Assembly (NCBI RefSeq): GCF_013488225.1
Contig: NZ_CP041241.1
Span: forward strand, 1,674,001 to 1,738,000
Length of the DNA stretch: 64,000 nt
Direction: 5' to 3'
From: Sinorhizobium mexicanum
Lineage (GTDB): Bacteria; Pseudomonadota; Alphaproteobacteria; Rhizobiales; Rhizobiaceae
The translations under genes and the position numbers were made by a program. Shown here one piece after another: positions 43,952-53,715 of this stretch (its first letter is position 1; each line of letters begins with the position of its first letter). The notes below the pieces were generated by a model. That model was not told the DNA's origin. It was given only the letters and a program-made list of their open reading frames with translations, and did not search any database.

Positions 43952-45472
43952 TCACGCCGACGCAACGGAAAGCAGAACGAAGTGATAGGATCTCGGCGGC
44001 AGCGTACCGACGAGCGTGCCGGCATCGTCGACGGCGAGTGCTTTCCCCGCCTTGGGTACGATGCGGCTTTGATCGTCGACCGAGTTGCGCGCTTTGAGGT
44101 CGTCGCCATCCAGCATCTGGTGCTGAACGACCTTGGCTTGCTTGAAGCCCTGCAGATTGACTGTCAGGTCGAGCGGTTCGTCGAGGCTGCGGTTTATGGC
44201 GAAGATCGCAAGCGACCTGCCATCCTCCTGGAGGACCGCCGAAAGATCGAGATAGGGCACTTCCTGCGCCACGTCGCAGTCGTAGGTCGGGCCGGACGCG
44301 GCAACATTCAACGCCGTCCCGCGTCCGTATTTCGAGGCGTATTGCAGCGGATAATAGATCGACTGCCGCCAGGCCGGTCCGCCGGCCTTGGTCAGGATCG
44401 GCGCAATCACGTTGACGAGCTGCGCCATGCACGCGATCTTCACCCGGTCGGACCGCCGAATGAAGACGTTGAGAAGCGAACCGACGAAGATCGCGTCCTC
44501 GAGATTGTACAGCTCTTCGAGAAGCGGCGGCGCTTCCGGCCAATCCCAGCTCGCGATGCGTTCGCCATCTTGCTTGCGGTCATGGTACCAGACATTCCAC
44601 TCGTCAAAGCAGATCTTCACATCGCGCTTCGAGCGCTTCTTCGCCTTGATGTAGTCGATGACGCCGCCGATGGTGACAATGTAACGGTCGAGATCGATCG
44701 CCTTGGCGTAGTAGTTGAGCGTGTCCTGCTCTTCGTTTCCGAAATATTTGTGAAGCGAGATGTAGTCGACGCTGTCATAGCTGGCGTCGAGCACCGTTGC
44801 CTCCCACTCCGGATAGGTCTTCATCTTGTCGTTCGACGAGCCGCAAACCACCGTCTCCAGCGTCTTGTCGAAATATTTGAAGGCCTTGCTTACTTCATTG
44901 GCGAGATGGCCATACTCGGCCGCGCTCTTGTGCCCGACTTGCCAGGGTCCGTCGATCTCGTTGCCGAGGCACCAGATCCGCACATTGTGCGGTTCCTTGT
45001 ATCCGTGCTTGGCGCGCAGATCGCTCCAATAGGTCCCGCCGGGATGGTTGCAATATTCGAGGAAGTTGCGGGCATCATCCAGGCCGCGCGAGCCAAGGTT
45101 CATCGCCAGCATCATCTCGGTGCCGGCCAGCTTTGCCCAGTCGGCGAATTCATTGACGCCGACCTGGTTGGTTTCGCGCGTGCGCCACGCGAGATCCAGC
45201 CGAACCGGGCGCTCCTCGCGCGGGCCGATACCATCCTCCCACCGGTAGGCGGAAACGAAATTGCCGCCCGGATAACGCACGATCGGCATGTCGAGATCGC
45301 GCACCATTTCGAGGACATCACGGCGAAAGCCATCCGCATCGGCCTGCTCATGACCGGGTTCGTAGATGCCCGTGTAAACCGCCCGGCCCATGTGCTCCAG
45401 GAAGGAACCATAGACGCGCTTGTCGACGGTCGAGATCGTGTATTCCCGGTTGAGTGTGGCTTTCGCTCGCAT
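43952..45472 (-). CDS. abfA: Alpha-L-arabinofuranosidase, glycoside hydrolase family 51
   Basis: A 506-residue GH51 retaining arabinofuranosidase. The acid/base glutamate is in IWCLGNEIDGPWQ and the nucleophile glutamate in KICFDEWNVWYHD; the substrate-binding RYPGGNFVSAYRWEDGIG is also characteristic. A C-terminal beta-sandwich follows the barrel. There is no signal peptide, so it works in the cytoplasm on short arabinosides brought in by the ABC importer encoded in the same operon. It is the first gene of that operon. Plant-derived arabinan or arabinogalactan fragments are likely substrates, which is expected for a soil or root bacterium. Confidence 0.94.
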   Translation of the reverse strand: MRAKATLNREYTISTVDKRVYGSFLEHMGRAVYTGIYEPGHEQADADGFRRDVLEMVRDLDMPIVRYPGGNFVSAYRWEDGIGPREERPVRLDLAWRTRETNQVGVNEFADWAKLAGTEMMLAMNLGSRGLDDARNFLEYCNHPGGTYWSDLRAKHGYKEPHNVRIWCLGNEIDGPWQVGHKSAAEYGHLANEVSKAFKYFDKTLETVVCGSSNDKMKTYPEWEATVLDASYDSVDYISLHKYFGNEEQDTLNYYAKAIDLDRYIVTIGGVIDYIKAKKRSKRDVKICFDEWNVWYHDRKQDGERIASWDWPEAPPLLEELYNLEDAIFVGSLLNVFIRRSDRVKIACMAQLVNVIAPILTKAGGPAWRQSIYYPLQYASKYGRGTALNVAASGPTYDCDVAQEVPYLDLSAVLQEDGRSLAIFAINRSLDEPLDLTVNLQGFKQAKVVQHQMLDGDDLKARNSVDDQSRIVPKAGKALAVDDAGTLVGTLPPRSYHFVLLSVASA

Positions 45473-45515
45473 GGGCTTCCTCGTTGGTTGAATTCGATTT
45501 TGCCCGAAGCTAATC

Positions 45516-45567
45516 TGTATGATTTTTCAAATCAACATTTTTGTTTTATATCAAAAAATCAGATACA
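45516..45567. promoter_or_regulatory. Imperfect inverted repeat upstream of the GH51 operon
   Basis: TGTATGATTTTT faces AAAAATCAGATACA, which pair except for a two-base insertion, in a strongly AT-rich stretch 44-95 bp before the abfA start. This is where an operator or the promoter itself would lie. The protein that binds it is not known; the HTH regulator at 38549 is one candidate. Confidence 0.35.
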
Positions 45568-45656
45568 CATTACGCAACCGCATGAACATCCGAGCCTTGA
45601 AGAGCGTCCGCCTATCGGCGCGAACAGCGACGTCCGGACACGGCAAAACGGGAATG

Positions 45657-46973
45657 TCAGCCAATCCGCAACGCCAGGAGCTTGTCGATGCGCATGCCGT
45701 CCATGTCTACGATTTCGAAGCGCCAGCCCTCGAAATCGAAGCTCTCGCCCACATGCGGGAGATGGCCAAGGACCTGCAGTGCGAAGCCAGCGATCGTGTG
45801 GAAGTCGCCCTCCGGGCGATCGTGGAAGCCCAGCCTCTCGAAGGCATCGTGCGCGGCCATCATGCCCTCGATCAGCATGCTGCCGTCCTCGCGCACCACG
45901 ATGTCGGGCTCGACGGTTTCCGTATCCGGCAGGTCGCCCGCAATTGCCTCCAACAGGTCTGTCTGGGTGACGATCCCCTCGAGGCTGCCGTACTCGTCGA
46001 TGATGGCGGCCAGGCGCACGGGGGCACTCTTGAATTTCTCGAGCACGCGGAAGACGGCCGTCGATTCGTGCAGGATCAGCGGCTCCCGAATAACACCAAG
46101 GACGTCCAGTGGCCGATGGTCGAGCAATTGGTCGAGCAGGTCCTTCTTGAGCACCATACCCAGCGGATAGTCGATGTTGCCCCTGCCGATCAGAAGCTGC
46201 TCGTGGTGACATTCCCTGATCGTCCTGAGGATCTCCTCCTGGCTGTCGTCTGCGTCGATCCAGTCGATCTCGATCCGGGGCGTCATGAAGTCGGAAATCC
46301 TCCGATCGCCGATGCTGAAGATCCGCTCCACCAGTTCCTGCTGGGCGGCATCGAGAAGCCCGGCTTCCTGGCTTTCGGCCACCAAAAGCTTCAGCTCGGT
46401 CGGGGAATGCAGCGATGCCTCGCCGGCACCTGGGCGCAGACCGACCAATCGAAGCACGAGATTGCCGAGGCCGTTAAGGGAGAGGATCGCCGGGCGCAGC
46501 AGAAACAGGAACAGCGCGAGCGGACGGACGACGGCCAGCGCCGTGCCCTCGCTGCGCTGCAATGCCAGGCTCTTCGGTGCCAGTTCGCCCAGCACGATAT
46601 GCAGCGCCGTGATTATGATGAAGGAGACCGCGACGGCGATCGCGTGCGATCCGACCGATGCCCAGGCCGCAGGCAAGACCGTCAGCAACGGCGCGATCAG
46701 ATGGGCGAGCGCGGGTTCGCCGACCCATCCTAGCGCCAGGGACGATATCGTGATCCCAAGCTGGGTGGCCGCCAGGTTGGCATCGAGATTATCGACGGCA
46801 TGTTGGAGCGCGCTCGCGTTCATGCGCTTTTGCGCGACCAGTTCCGCCACGCGGCTGCGGCGGACTGAAACGAGCGAAAACTCGGCGGCGACGAAAAAGC
46901 CATTCGCGCCGACAAGCAGAAACACGGCCAATATCCCGAGATAATCGAGAATACTGCCATCGGAACCGGACAT
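45657..46973 (-). CDS. CNNM/CorC-family membrane protein with CBS domains
   Basis: A 438-residue protein: an N-terminal DUF21/CNNM membrane domain with about four helices (ILAVFLLVGANGFFVAAEF near the start), a CBS pair at about residues 205-325, and a C-terminal CorC_HlyC domain (EDGSMLIEGMMAAHDAFERL). Proteins of this type are linked to magnesium or cobalt efflux; the name hemolysin in older entries is not supported. ATG near 46973 follows GGGAG; the open frame to 47234 overlaps the divergent promoter area. It stands alone, divergent from the KDG kinase. Confidence 0.88.
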   Translation of the reverse strand: MSGSDGSILDYLGILAVFLLVGANGFFVAAEFSLVSVRRSRVAELVAQKRMNASALQHAVDNLDANLAATQLGITISSLALGWVGEPALAHLIAPLLTVLPAAWASVGSHAIAVAVSFIIITALHIVLGELAPKSLALQRSEGTALAVVRPLALFLFLLRPAILSLNGLGNLVLRLVGLRPGAGEASLHSPTELKLLVAESQEAGLLDAAQQELVERIFSIGDRRISDFMTPRIEIDWIDADDSQEEILRTIRECHHEQLLIGRGNIDYPLGMVLKKDLLDQLLDHRPLDVLGVIREPLILHESTAVFRVLEKFKSAPVRLAAIIDEYGSLEGIVTQTDLLEAIAGDLPDTETVEPDIVVREDGSMLIEGMMAAHDAFERLGFHDRPEGDFHTIAGFALQVLGHLPHVGESFDFEGWRFEIVDMDGMRIDKLLALRIG

Positions 46974-47249
46974 GATCTCCCTTCGGGCGGGTGACGCCTC
47001 GGACTGTTGAAGCTCGAACCAGCGTATCACGCTCTTGCCGCCGGAGGCAGACGAGAGATGTCTGTGTGACGTAGGTTTGAGCGCCCCCGCCTCGGCCGAG
47101 CGCGCCCAAAGCGGCCATGGGGGTACGAATGGCAAATCTCTTCGATTCACATCTAGATTTGCACCCGAAATCTTTTCTAGGATACGTGGACGAGGGCCGC
47201 TTCGTACCTTCTCTTCTCGACGCCTCCCCTTCACTCATGGGATTACCCG

Positions 47250-48173
47250 ATGCCAAAGACATTTCTCTCGATCGGCGAATGCATGATCGAACTTTCACAG
47301 GCCGGCGACGGCCATCTCAAGAAGGGTTTCGCGGGCGATAGCTTCAATACGGCGTGGTATGCCCGCGCCTTTCTCGGCGACGACTGGCGGGTAAGCTACT
47401 TCACGGCACTCGGAACGGACAGGCTTTCCGACGAAATGCTCGCCTTCATGAGCGGCGCCGGCATCGCCAGCGATCACGTGCGCCGCATCGAGGGGCGCAA
47501 TCCCGGCATGTACATGATCCACCTGAAGGACGGCGAGCGCAGCTTCCAATATTGGCGGGAAACATCTGCGGCGAGACTTCTGGCCGAAGATCGCGACTGG
47601 CTGCGCGCGGCGATCGACAGCGCCGAACTCATCTATTTCTCCGGCATCACGCTCGCGATCCTCTCGCCCGACGATCGGGCCCGCCTGCTGGACGAAATCG
47701 GCCGGGCACGCGAATTGGGAAAGATCGTCGCGTTCGATCCGAACCTGCGGCCACGGCTGTGGCAAGACACCGAGACGATGTGCGCCGTGGTTTCGGACGG
47801 CGCGCGCGTGGCGACGATGGTCTTCCCGAGCTTCGACGACGAGCGCAGCTATTTCGGCGACGCTGATCGTCAAGCGACGGTGAGCCGTTACCGCGAACTC
47901 GGCGCGGAGCTTGTCGTGGTCAAGGACGGCGCGAACGGCATAACGATCGGCGATACCGGATCACACATCGATGTACCCGCCCATCCCGCCGACCCGGTCA
48001 GGGACACGACCAGCGCCGGCGACAGCTTCAACGGGGCCTTCCTGGCGATGCATCTGCGGGGACAGCCCACTCGGGACGCCGGGGCGTTCGCCGCAAAGGT
48101 CGCCGCACGCGTCATAGAGCAGCCCGGCGCCCTCATCGGATCGGAACATTTGCCGCAACCGGAAGTGGCCTGA
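47250..48173 (+). CDS. kdgK: 2-dehydro-3-deoxygluconate kinase (PfkB family)
   Basis: A 307-residue kinase with IGECMIELS at the N-terminus, GDSFNTAWYARAFLG, and the C-terminal anion-hole signature RDTTSAGDSFNGAFLAMHL. The IGE-M-EL start and the AGDSFN motif fit KDG kinases better than ribokinases or fructokinases. It phosphorylates KDG for cleavage to pyruvate and glyceraldehyde 3-phosphate in uronate or gluconate breakdown. It is encoded alone between the CNNM gene and the sulfate transporter. Confidence 0.87.
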   Translation: MPKTFLSIGECMIELSQAGDGHLKKGFAGDSFNTAWYARAFLGDDWRVSYFTALGTDRLSDEMLAFMSGAGIASDHVRRIEGRNPGMYMIHLKDGERSFQYWRETSAARLLAEDRDWLRAAIDSAELIYFSGITLAILSPDDRARLLDEIGRARELGKIVAFDPNLRPRLWQDTETMCAVVSDGARVATMVFPSFDDERSYFGDADRQATVSRYRELGAELVVVKDGANGITIGDTGSHIDVPAHPADPVRDTTSAGDSFNGAFLAMHLRGQPTRDAGAFAAKVAARVIEQPGALIGSEHLPQPEVA

Positions 48174-48413
48174 CATTCCACCCCCCTACAATAAGGACGG
48201 AAGCCGACGGCCGCGATATATGGCGCCGCTCTAAAATGTCGTGCTATCTTGCGGCCCCGGAGACCCGGACAGGAGAACCAAGCGAGCAAAGAATTTCCGC
48301 AAACGCCACATTGGCGACAGAACATTTCACAAACGGCGTGCGGAGCATCATAAGTTTGCGTTGTAGTAGTCGATTAAATTGATAGTTTTATCTGGCAAAG
48401 GATGGAGGGCGAT

Positions 48414-49439
48414 ATGGGCTCGAATAGACTTACCGGAATGATGAAACTAGCGCTTGTGGTCGGCAGCCTGCAGCTTGGCTCCATTGGCCTCGCTCAAGCG
48501 GATACAACGATCCTGAACGTTTCCTATGATCCCACTCGGGAGCTCTACAAGGAAGTCAATGCGGCCTTCGCCGAAAAATGGAAGGCCGATACCGGCGAGA
48601 CGGTGACGATCCAGACCTCTCATGGCGGCTCCGGCAAACAGGCGCGGTCGGTGATCGACGGCCTCGAGGCAGACGTCGTGACGCTGGCGCTTGAAGCCGA
48701 TATCGACGCGATCGCCAAGGAGAGCGGGAAAATTCCGGCCGACTGGAAGACCCGCTTCGCAAACAACAGCTCTCCCTACACCTCGACCATCGTTTTCCTC
48801 GTTCGCAAGGGCAATCCCAAAGGCATCAAGGATTGGGGCGATCTCGTCAAGGAAGACATCCAGGTGATCACCCCCAACCCGAAGACCTCGGGTGGTGCGC
48901 GCTGGAACTTCCTTGCAGCCTGGGCCTGGGCACGGGCCGCCAATGGCGGCGACGATGCCAAGGCGCAGGAGTATGTGGCGCAGTTGTTCAAGCACGTGCC
49001 GGTTCTCGACACGGGCGCACGCGGCGCGACGACAACCTTCGTCCAGCGGGGCCTCGGCGACGTGCTGCTCGCCTGGGAAAATGAAGCCTACCTCTCGCTT
49101 GAAGAACTTGGACCAGACAATTTCGAGATCGTGACGCCATCGATCTCGATCAAGGCCGAGCCGCCGGTCGCACTTGTGGACGGCAACGTCGACAGCAAGG
49201 GCACGAGAAAAGTGGCCGAAGCCTACCTGAATTACCTCTACAGCGATGTCGGCCAGAAGCTGGCCGCCAAGCACTACTATCGGCCCTTCAAGCCGGAGCT
49301 CGCGGACCCCAAGGACACGGCGCGCTTTGCGGATGTGAAGCTGGTCACTATTGACGAATTCGGCGGTTGGAAGGAAGCTCAGCCGAAGTTCTTCGCCGAC
49401 GGCGGAATTTTCGACCAGATCTACAAGCCGGGACAATAA
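48414..49439 (+). CDS. sbp: Sulfate/thiosulfate ABC transporter substrate-binding protein
   Basis: A 341-residue periplasmic sulfate-binding protein. A signal peptide (MMKLALVVGSLQLGSIGLAQA) precedes the mature motif LNVSYDPTRELY, and the oxyanion site lies in HGGSGKQARSVIDGLEADVVTLAL. Later GNPKGIKDWGDL and NPKTSGGARW are typical. ATG 48414 is preceded by GGAGGG; an ATG at 48402 is in frame but has no ribosome site. It opens a run of genes that continues into cysT, cysW and cysA. Confidence 0.95.
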   Translation: MGSNRLTGMMKLALVVGSLQLGSIGLAQADTTILNVSYDPTRELYKEVNAAFAEKWKADTGETVTIQTSHGGSGKQARSVIDGLEADVVTLALEADIDAIAKESGKIPADWKTRFANNSSPYTSTIVFLVRKGNPKGIKDWGDLVKEDIQVITPNPKTSGGARWNFLAAWAWARAANGGDDAKAQEYVAQLFKHVPVLDTGARGATTTFVQRGLGDVLLAWENEAYLSLEELGPDNFEIVTPSISIKAEPPVALVDGNVDSKGTRKVAEAYLNYLYSDVGQKLAAKHYYRPFKPELADPKDTARFADVKLVTIDEFGGWKEAQPKFFADGGIFDQIYKPGQ

Positions 49440-49445
49440 TATTTC

Positions 49446-50303
49446 ATGGCCTTTCGCAGCAGCAGGCGATGGCAGTTTCGGCAGCCGAGCGTCATTCCGG
49501 GTTTCGGATTGGCGCTCGGCGTCACGCTGACATGGCTCACCCTCATCGTACTCATTCCGCTTTCCGGGCTCATCTGGCGCTCGAGCGGCCTTGGCTGGTC
49601 GAAGTTCTTCGCCCTGGCATCTGACCAGCGGACCGTCAACGCTTTGACGATCAGCTTCGGCACTGCTTTCGTGGCCGCGGTAATCAACCTCTTTTTCGGC
49701 GTCGTGCTTGCCTGGGTGCTCGTTCGCTATCGGTTTCCCGGAAAGCGCGTCATCGACGCCATGGTCGATCTGCCGTTCGCGCTGCCGACCGCGGTTGCCG
49801 GCATTGCGCTAACGGCGCTCTATGCACCGAACGGCTGGATCGGTTCGCTTCTTGCACCCCTCGGCATCAAGATCGCCTTCACGCCCGCCGGCATCGTCGT
49901 GGCCCTCGTCTTCGTCGGCCTGCCCTTCGTGGTCAGAACGGTTCAGCCGATCATGGAGGAAATCGACAAGGAGGTGGAGGAAGCGGCCGCAACGCTTGGC
50001 GCCAGCCGCTTTCAGACGATCAGCCGCGTTCTGCTGCCGGGCCTTCTTCCGGCCGGGCTGACGGGCTTCGCGCTCGCCTTTGCACGTGGCGTCGGCGAAT
50101 ACGGCTCCGTCATCTTCATCGCCGGCAACCTGCCTTACGTCTCGGAGATCGCGCCGCTCCTGATCATCATTCGCCTTGAGGAGTTCAACTATCCGGCGGC
50201 AACCGCGATCGCCGCGGTGATGCTGCTCCTTTCTTTCATCATGCTGCTGGTCATCAACACGATCCAGTCCTGGAGCAGACGGAGATACGGTTATGGCGCA
50301 TGA
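49446..50303 (+). CDS. cysT: Sulfate ABC transporter permease
   Basis: A 285-residue permease with six helices. Family features are [23 protein letters not shown] and the EAA loop [22 protein letters not shown]. It forms the membrane channel with CysW. It starts 6 bp behind the binding-protein gene and overlaps cysW by 11 bp. Confidence 0.95.
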   Translation: MAFRSSRRWQFRQPSVIPGFGLALGVTLTWLTLIVLIPLSGLIWRSSGLGWSKFFALASDQRTVNALTISFGTAFVAAVINLFFGVVLAWVLVRYRFPGKRVIDAMVDLPFALPTAVAGIALTALYAPNGWIGSLLAPLGIKIAFTPAGIVVALVFVGLPFVVRTVQPIMEEIDKEVEEAAATLGASRFQTISRVLLPGLLPAGLTGFALAFARGVGEYGSVIFIAGNLPYVSEIAPLLIIIRLEEFNYPAATAIAAVMLLLSFIMLLVINTIQSWSRRRYGYGA

Positions 50304-51180
50304 TGTCGGTTCCGCGTCGATTGCGGCGCCATCAAATCTGGTGAGGGCGGCGACCTCGGAGACGCGGTTCGCACGCATGACGCTGATCGTGGTTGCTCTC
50401 GGTTTCGTCGCGCTTTTCCTGCTGCTGCCGCTTGCCACCGTGTTTATCGAGGCGTTCCGCAAGGGACCGGCGGAGTTCCTCTCGGCGCTGCGTGACGCGG
50501 AGACCTTTTCCGCCATTCGCCTGACGTTGCTGGTTGCCGCGATCGCCGTGCCGCTCAATCTCGTCTTCGGGGTGGCGGCCGCCTGGGCGATCGCCAAGTT
50601 CGAGTTCAAGGGCAAGGCGTTCCTGACGACCTTGATCGACCTGCCCTTCTCGGTGTCGCCCGTGATTTCGGGCCTTGTCTTCGTGCTGCTCTTCGGGTCG
50701 CACAGCCTGCTCGGCCCTATCCTGCAACGCTATGGCATCCAGATCCTCTTTGCCGTGCCTGCGCTGGTGCTTGCAACTGTCTTCGTCACCTTCCCCTTCG
50801 TCGCGCGCGAACTCATCCCGCTGATGCAGGAACAGGGTACCAGCGACGAGGAAGCGGCATTGTCGCTCGGCGCCACCGGCTGGCAAACCTTCTGGCATGT
50901 GACGCTGCCCAACATCAAATGGGGCCTGCTTTACGGCGTACTTCTCTGCAACGCCCGCGCCATGGGTGAGTTCGGTGCCGTCTCCGTCGTTTCCGGCCAT
51001 ATTCGCGGCCAAACGAACACCATGCCGTTGCAGGTGGAAATCCTCTATAATGAGTACAATTTCGTCGCCGCCTTTGCAGTGGCGGCGCTCCTTGCGCTCC
51101 TGGCGCTGGTAACGCTCGTCCTGAAGACGGCACTTGAACTTCGATACAGCGACGAGATCGCTGCCAGCCGCAGGCATTGA
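50293..51180 (+). CDS. cysW: Sulfate ABC transporter permease
   Basis: A 295-residue permease with six helices. [19 protein letters not shown] and the EAA loop [22 protein letters not shown] are typical of CysW, and [17 protein letters not shown] near the C-terminus is a family signature. The gene overlaps cysT. Confidence 0.95.
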   Translation: MAHDVGSASIAAPSNLVRAATSETRFARMTLIVVALGFVALFLLLPLATVFIEAFRKGPAEFLSALRDAETFSAIRLTLLVAAIAVPLNLVFGVAAAWAIAKFEFKGKAFLTTLIDLPFSVSPVISGLVFVLLFGSHSLLGPILQRYGIQILFAVPALVLATVFVTFPFVARELIPLMQEQGTSDEEAALSLGATGWQTFWHVTLPNIKWGLLYGVLLCNARAMGEFGAVSVVSGHIRGQTNTMPLQVEILYNEYNFVAAFAVAALLALLALVTLVLKTALELRYSDEIAASRRH

Positions 51181-51195
51181 AAGGTCCAGACATCC

Positions 51196-52305
51196 ATGGA
51201 AGTCCGCGTCCAGAACATACGCAAGGAATTCGGCCGCTTCCCGGCGCTCGACGACGTGTCGCTCGATATTCGGTCCGGCGAACTAATCGCGTTGCTTGGC
51301 CCGTCCGGCTCGGGAAAGACCACATTGCTGCGGCTCGTCGCCGGACTCGAGAGCCCGACCGGAGGCATGATCTTCTTCGGCGACGAGGATGCATCGAAGA
51401 AGAGCGTACAGGAGCGAAACATCGGTTTCGTCTTCCAGCACTATGCCCTCTTCCGGCACATGACGGTGCTTGACAACGTCGCCTTCGGGCTGAAGGTACG
51501 GCCTGCCAACCGTCGGCCGCCGGCCGCCGAAATCCGCCGCCGGGCCCTCGATCTGCTCGATCTCGTGCAGCTCTCCGGCCTCGAAAAGCGCTATCCGGCC
51601 CAGCTTTCCGGCGGCCAGCGCCAGCGCGTGGCACTCGCGCGCGCCATGGCGGTCGAGCCCAACGTGCTGCTGCTCGACGAGCCCTTCGGAGCGCTCGACG
51701 CCCAGGTGCGCAAGGAGTTGAGACGCTGGCTCAGGGAGATCCACGACCGAACCGGCCACACCACGATCTTCGTCACCCACGACCAGGAGGAAGCCCTGGA
51801 GCTTGCCGACCGCATCGTCGTGATGAGCAATGGCGCGATCGAACAGGTCGGAACCCCCGACGAAATCTACGACTATCCGGTCTCGCCTTTCGTCTACGGC
51901 TTCATCGGCCAGTCCAATTGCCTCAACGTGACGCTTTCCAGTGGCGAAATCTGGTTTGAAGACCGACCGATCGGATTGCGCGCAGCGAGCGAACCCGACG
52001 GTTCGGCCACCCTCTACTTCCGCCCGCATGACATCGAGCTCATCGATGGCTGCGGCGGCTGTCTGGCTGGCCTCGTGACAGGCAGCCGCCGCGTGGCCGG
52101 AACGCGCCATCTCGAACTCGATCTCGGCCGTACGCACCCGGCCGTGGAGATCGAGCTGCCGCCGGAGCGCGCGACCGCGGCCGATCACGCCCGCATCGCC
52201 TTCAGGCCGACCAAATGGAAGCTCTTCCGCAAGGACGAAGCGCTGCCGGAAGTCAAGCCGAGGGTCGAAATTCCCACCGGCGAACTGGCGCGCACGGGCA
52301 CGTAA
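51196..52305 (+). CDS. cysA: Sulfate ABC transporter ATP-binding protein
   Basis: A 369-residue ATPase with Walker [10 protein letters not shown], signature [15 protein letters not shown] and Walker [16 protein letters not shown], followed by a TOBE-like C-terminal domain ([13 protein letters not shown] onwards). It energises sulfate uptake. Its TAA stop overlaps the next ATG by one base (TAATG), coupling it to the flavoprotein gene. Confidence 0.95.
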   Translation: MEVRVQNIRKEFGRFPALDDVSLDIRSGELIALLGPSGSGKTTLLRLVAGLESPTGGMIFFGDEDASKKSVQERNIGFVFQHYALFRHMTVLDNVAFGLKVRPANRRPPAAEIRRRALDLLDLVQLSGLEKRYPAQLSGGQRQRVALARAMAVEPNVLLLDEPFGALDAQVRKELRRWLREIHDRTGHTTIFVTHDQEEALELADRIVVMSNGAIEQVGTPDEIYDYPVSPFVYGFIGQSNCLNVTLSSGEIWFEDRPIGLRAASEPDGSATLYFRPHDIELIDGCGGCLAGLVTGSRRVAGTRHLELDLGRTHPAVEIELPPERATAADHARIAFRPTKWKLFRKDEALPEVKPRVEIPTGELARTGT

Positions 52306-53675
52306 TGTCGGTTATCGAAGATCTGACGCGATCGCTCGGCGAGGCGGTCGTGCTGACCGGCGACCGGATCGCGGAACGCCATCGCAGCGACGCCAGCCTT
52401 ACCGGACGCAGCCTGCCCAAGGCCGTCCTTCGCCCCGCAAGCGTGGCGGAGGTTGCCGCAGCACTCAGGATTTGCGACGGCCATCGTCAAAGCGTGGTGC
52501 CGCAAGGCGGCATGACAGGACTCGCCGGCGGCGCCAACCCCGCCGCCTGCGACATCGTCATATCGATGGAGCGGCTTTCCGGCATCGAGGAGATCGACGC
52601 GGCGGCCGCGACGATGACCGTACTTGCCGGCACACCGCTTGAAGTCGCGCAACGCGCGGCCGAAGATGCGGGTTTCCTGCTCCCGATAGATCTCGGCGCA
52701 CGCGGCTCGTGCCAGATCGGCGGCAATCTCGCCACCAATGCCGGCGGTATCCGCGTCATCCGCAACGGTGTCGCCCGTGACAATGTGCTGGGCATCGAGG
52801 TCGTGCTTGCCGACGGCACGGTGGTCTCTTCGCTCAACAAGATGATCAAGAACAATACCGGCTACGACCTCCGGCAATTTTTCATCGGTTCGGAGGGCAC
52901 GCTCGGCATCATCACCCGCGCCGTGCTGCGCCTGCGCCCGTTGCCGGCCGGACGGCTGACGGCACTTTGTGCGCTCGACAGCTACGCGGACGTCGTCGCC
53001 TTGCTGAAGCGCGCTCAGCGGGCGCTTTCCGGTCTCTCCGCGTTCGAAGCCATGTGGGAGAGCTACTTCCGCTTCAATTGCGAGGCGGAAGGACGGCAAT
53101 TTTTCGAAACCTCTCCGGCCTTCGCCGCGATCATCGAACAGGACAGCCGCGGACAGGACGGCGAACGCGAGCAATTTGAGGCCTTCCTCGGACAGGCCCT
53201 TGAAGACGGCTTGATCGGCGATGCGCTGGTCGCCCAGTCGGAGAAGGAGGCCCAGGCCTTCTGGCGCGTGCGTGAAGGCCATGCCATGGACAGGCTGCTG
53301 CCTTCCCTCGTCAATCTCGATCTCAGTTTGCCGATCGGCGATATCGGCCGCTTTGCCGAGGAATGCGGCAGGGCGCTTTCCGCCCGGTTCCCCCCGGCAC
53401 ATGTCTCCTTCTTCGGCCACGTCGGCGACAGCAATCTCCATATCGCCTTTTCCGTTCCGGACGCGGCTCAGGAGACCGCGCATCAGGTCGATGCGATCGT
53501 CTACCCGCTTGTCGCCGCCTACGACGGATCGATCTCTGCCGAACACGGGATCGGCACCTTGAAGCGCGACTTCCTCGACCACTCCCGCAGCGAGGCCGAG
53601 TTGGACGTCATGCGCCGTATCAAGCATGCCCTCGACCCGAACGGCATCCTCAATCCCGGCAAAGTGCTGCGCTAA
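52305..53675 (+). CDS. FAD-linked oxidase, GlcD/D-2-hydroxyacid dehydrogenase type
   Basis: A 456-residue flavoprotein. The FAD_binding_4 domain covers about residues 35-215 (VPQGGMTGLAGGANPAACD, IGGNLATNAGGIRVI, GSEGTLGIITRAVLRL). The C-terminal FAD-oxidase domain carries HVGDSNLHIAF and ends with EHGIGTLKRDFL and LDPNGILNPGKVL. Relatives oxidise glycolate, D-lactate or D-2-hydroxyglutarate. The ATG overlaps the cysA stop by one base, which is an unusual partner for a sulfate transporter and hints at a sulfur-related or linked 2-hydroxy-acid substrate. That link is inferred only. Confidence 0.9.
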   Translation: MSVIEDLTRSLGEAVVLTGDRIAERHRSDASLTGRSLPKAVLRPASVAEVAAALRICDGHRQSVVPQGGMTGLAGGANPAACDIVISMERLSGIEEIDAAAATMTVLAGTPLEVAQRAAEDAGFLLPIDLGARGSCQIGGNLATNAGGIRVIRNGVARDNVLGIEVVLADGTVVSSLNKMIKNNTGYDLRQFFIGSEGTLGIITRAVLRLRPLPAGRLTALCALDSYADVVALLKRAQRALSGLSAFEAMWESYFRFNCEAEGRQFFETSPAFAAIIEQDSRGQDGEREQFEAFLGQALEDGLIGDALVAQSEKEAQAFWRVREGHAMDRLLPSLVNLDLSLPIGDIGRFAEECGRALSARFPPAHVSFFGHVGDSNLHIAFSVPDAAQETAHQVDAIVYPLVAAYDGSISAEHGIGTLKRDFLDHSRSEAELDVMRRIKHALDPNGILNPGKVLR

Positions 53676-53715
53676 CGCAAAGAGGCGGCGCCTGCACCAG
53701 TGAAAGGACCGGCAC

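Noticed and set aside
43982..45970. A 662-codon plus-strand open frame
   Set aside because: It is antisense to the GH51 gene and the end of the CNNM gene, with no protein-family likeness; the minus-strand proteins have clear active sites.
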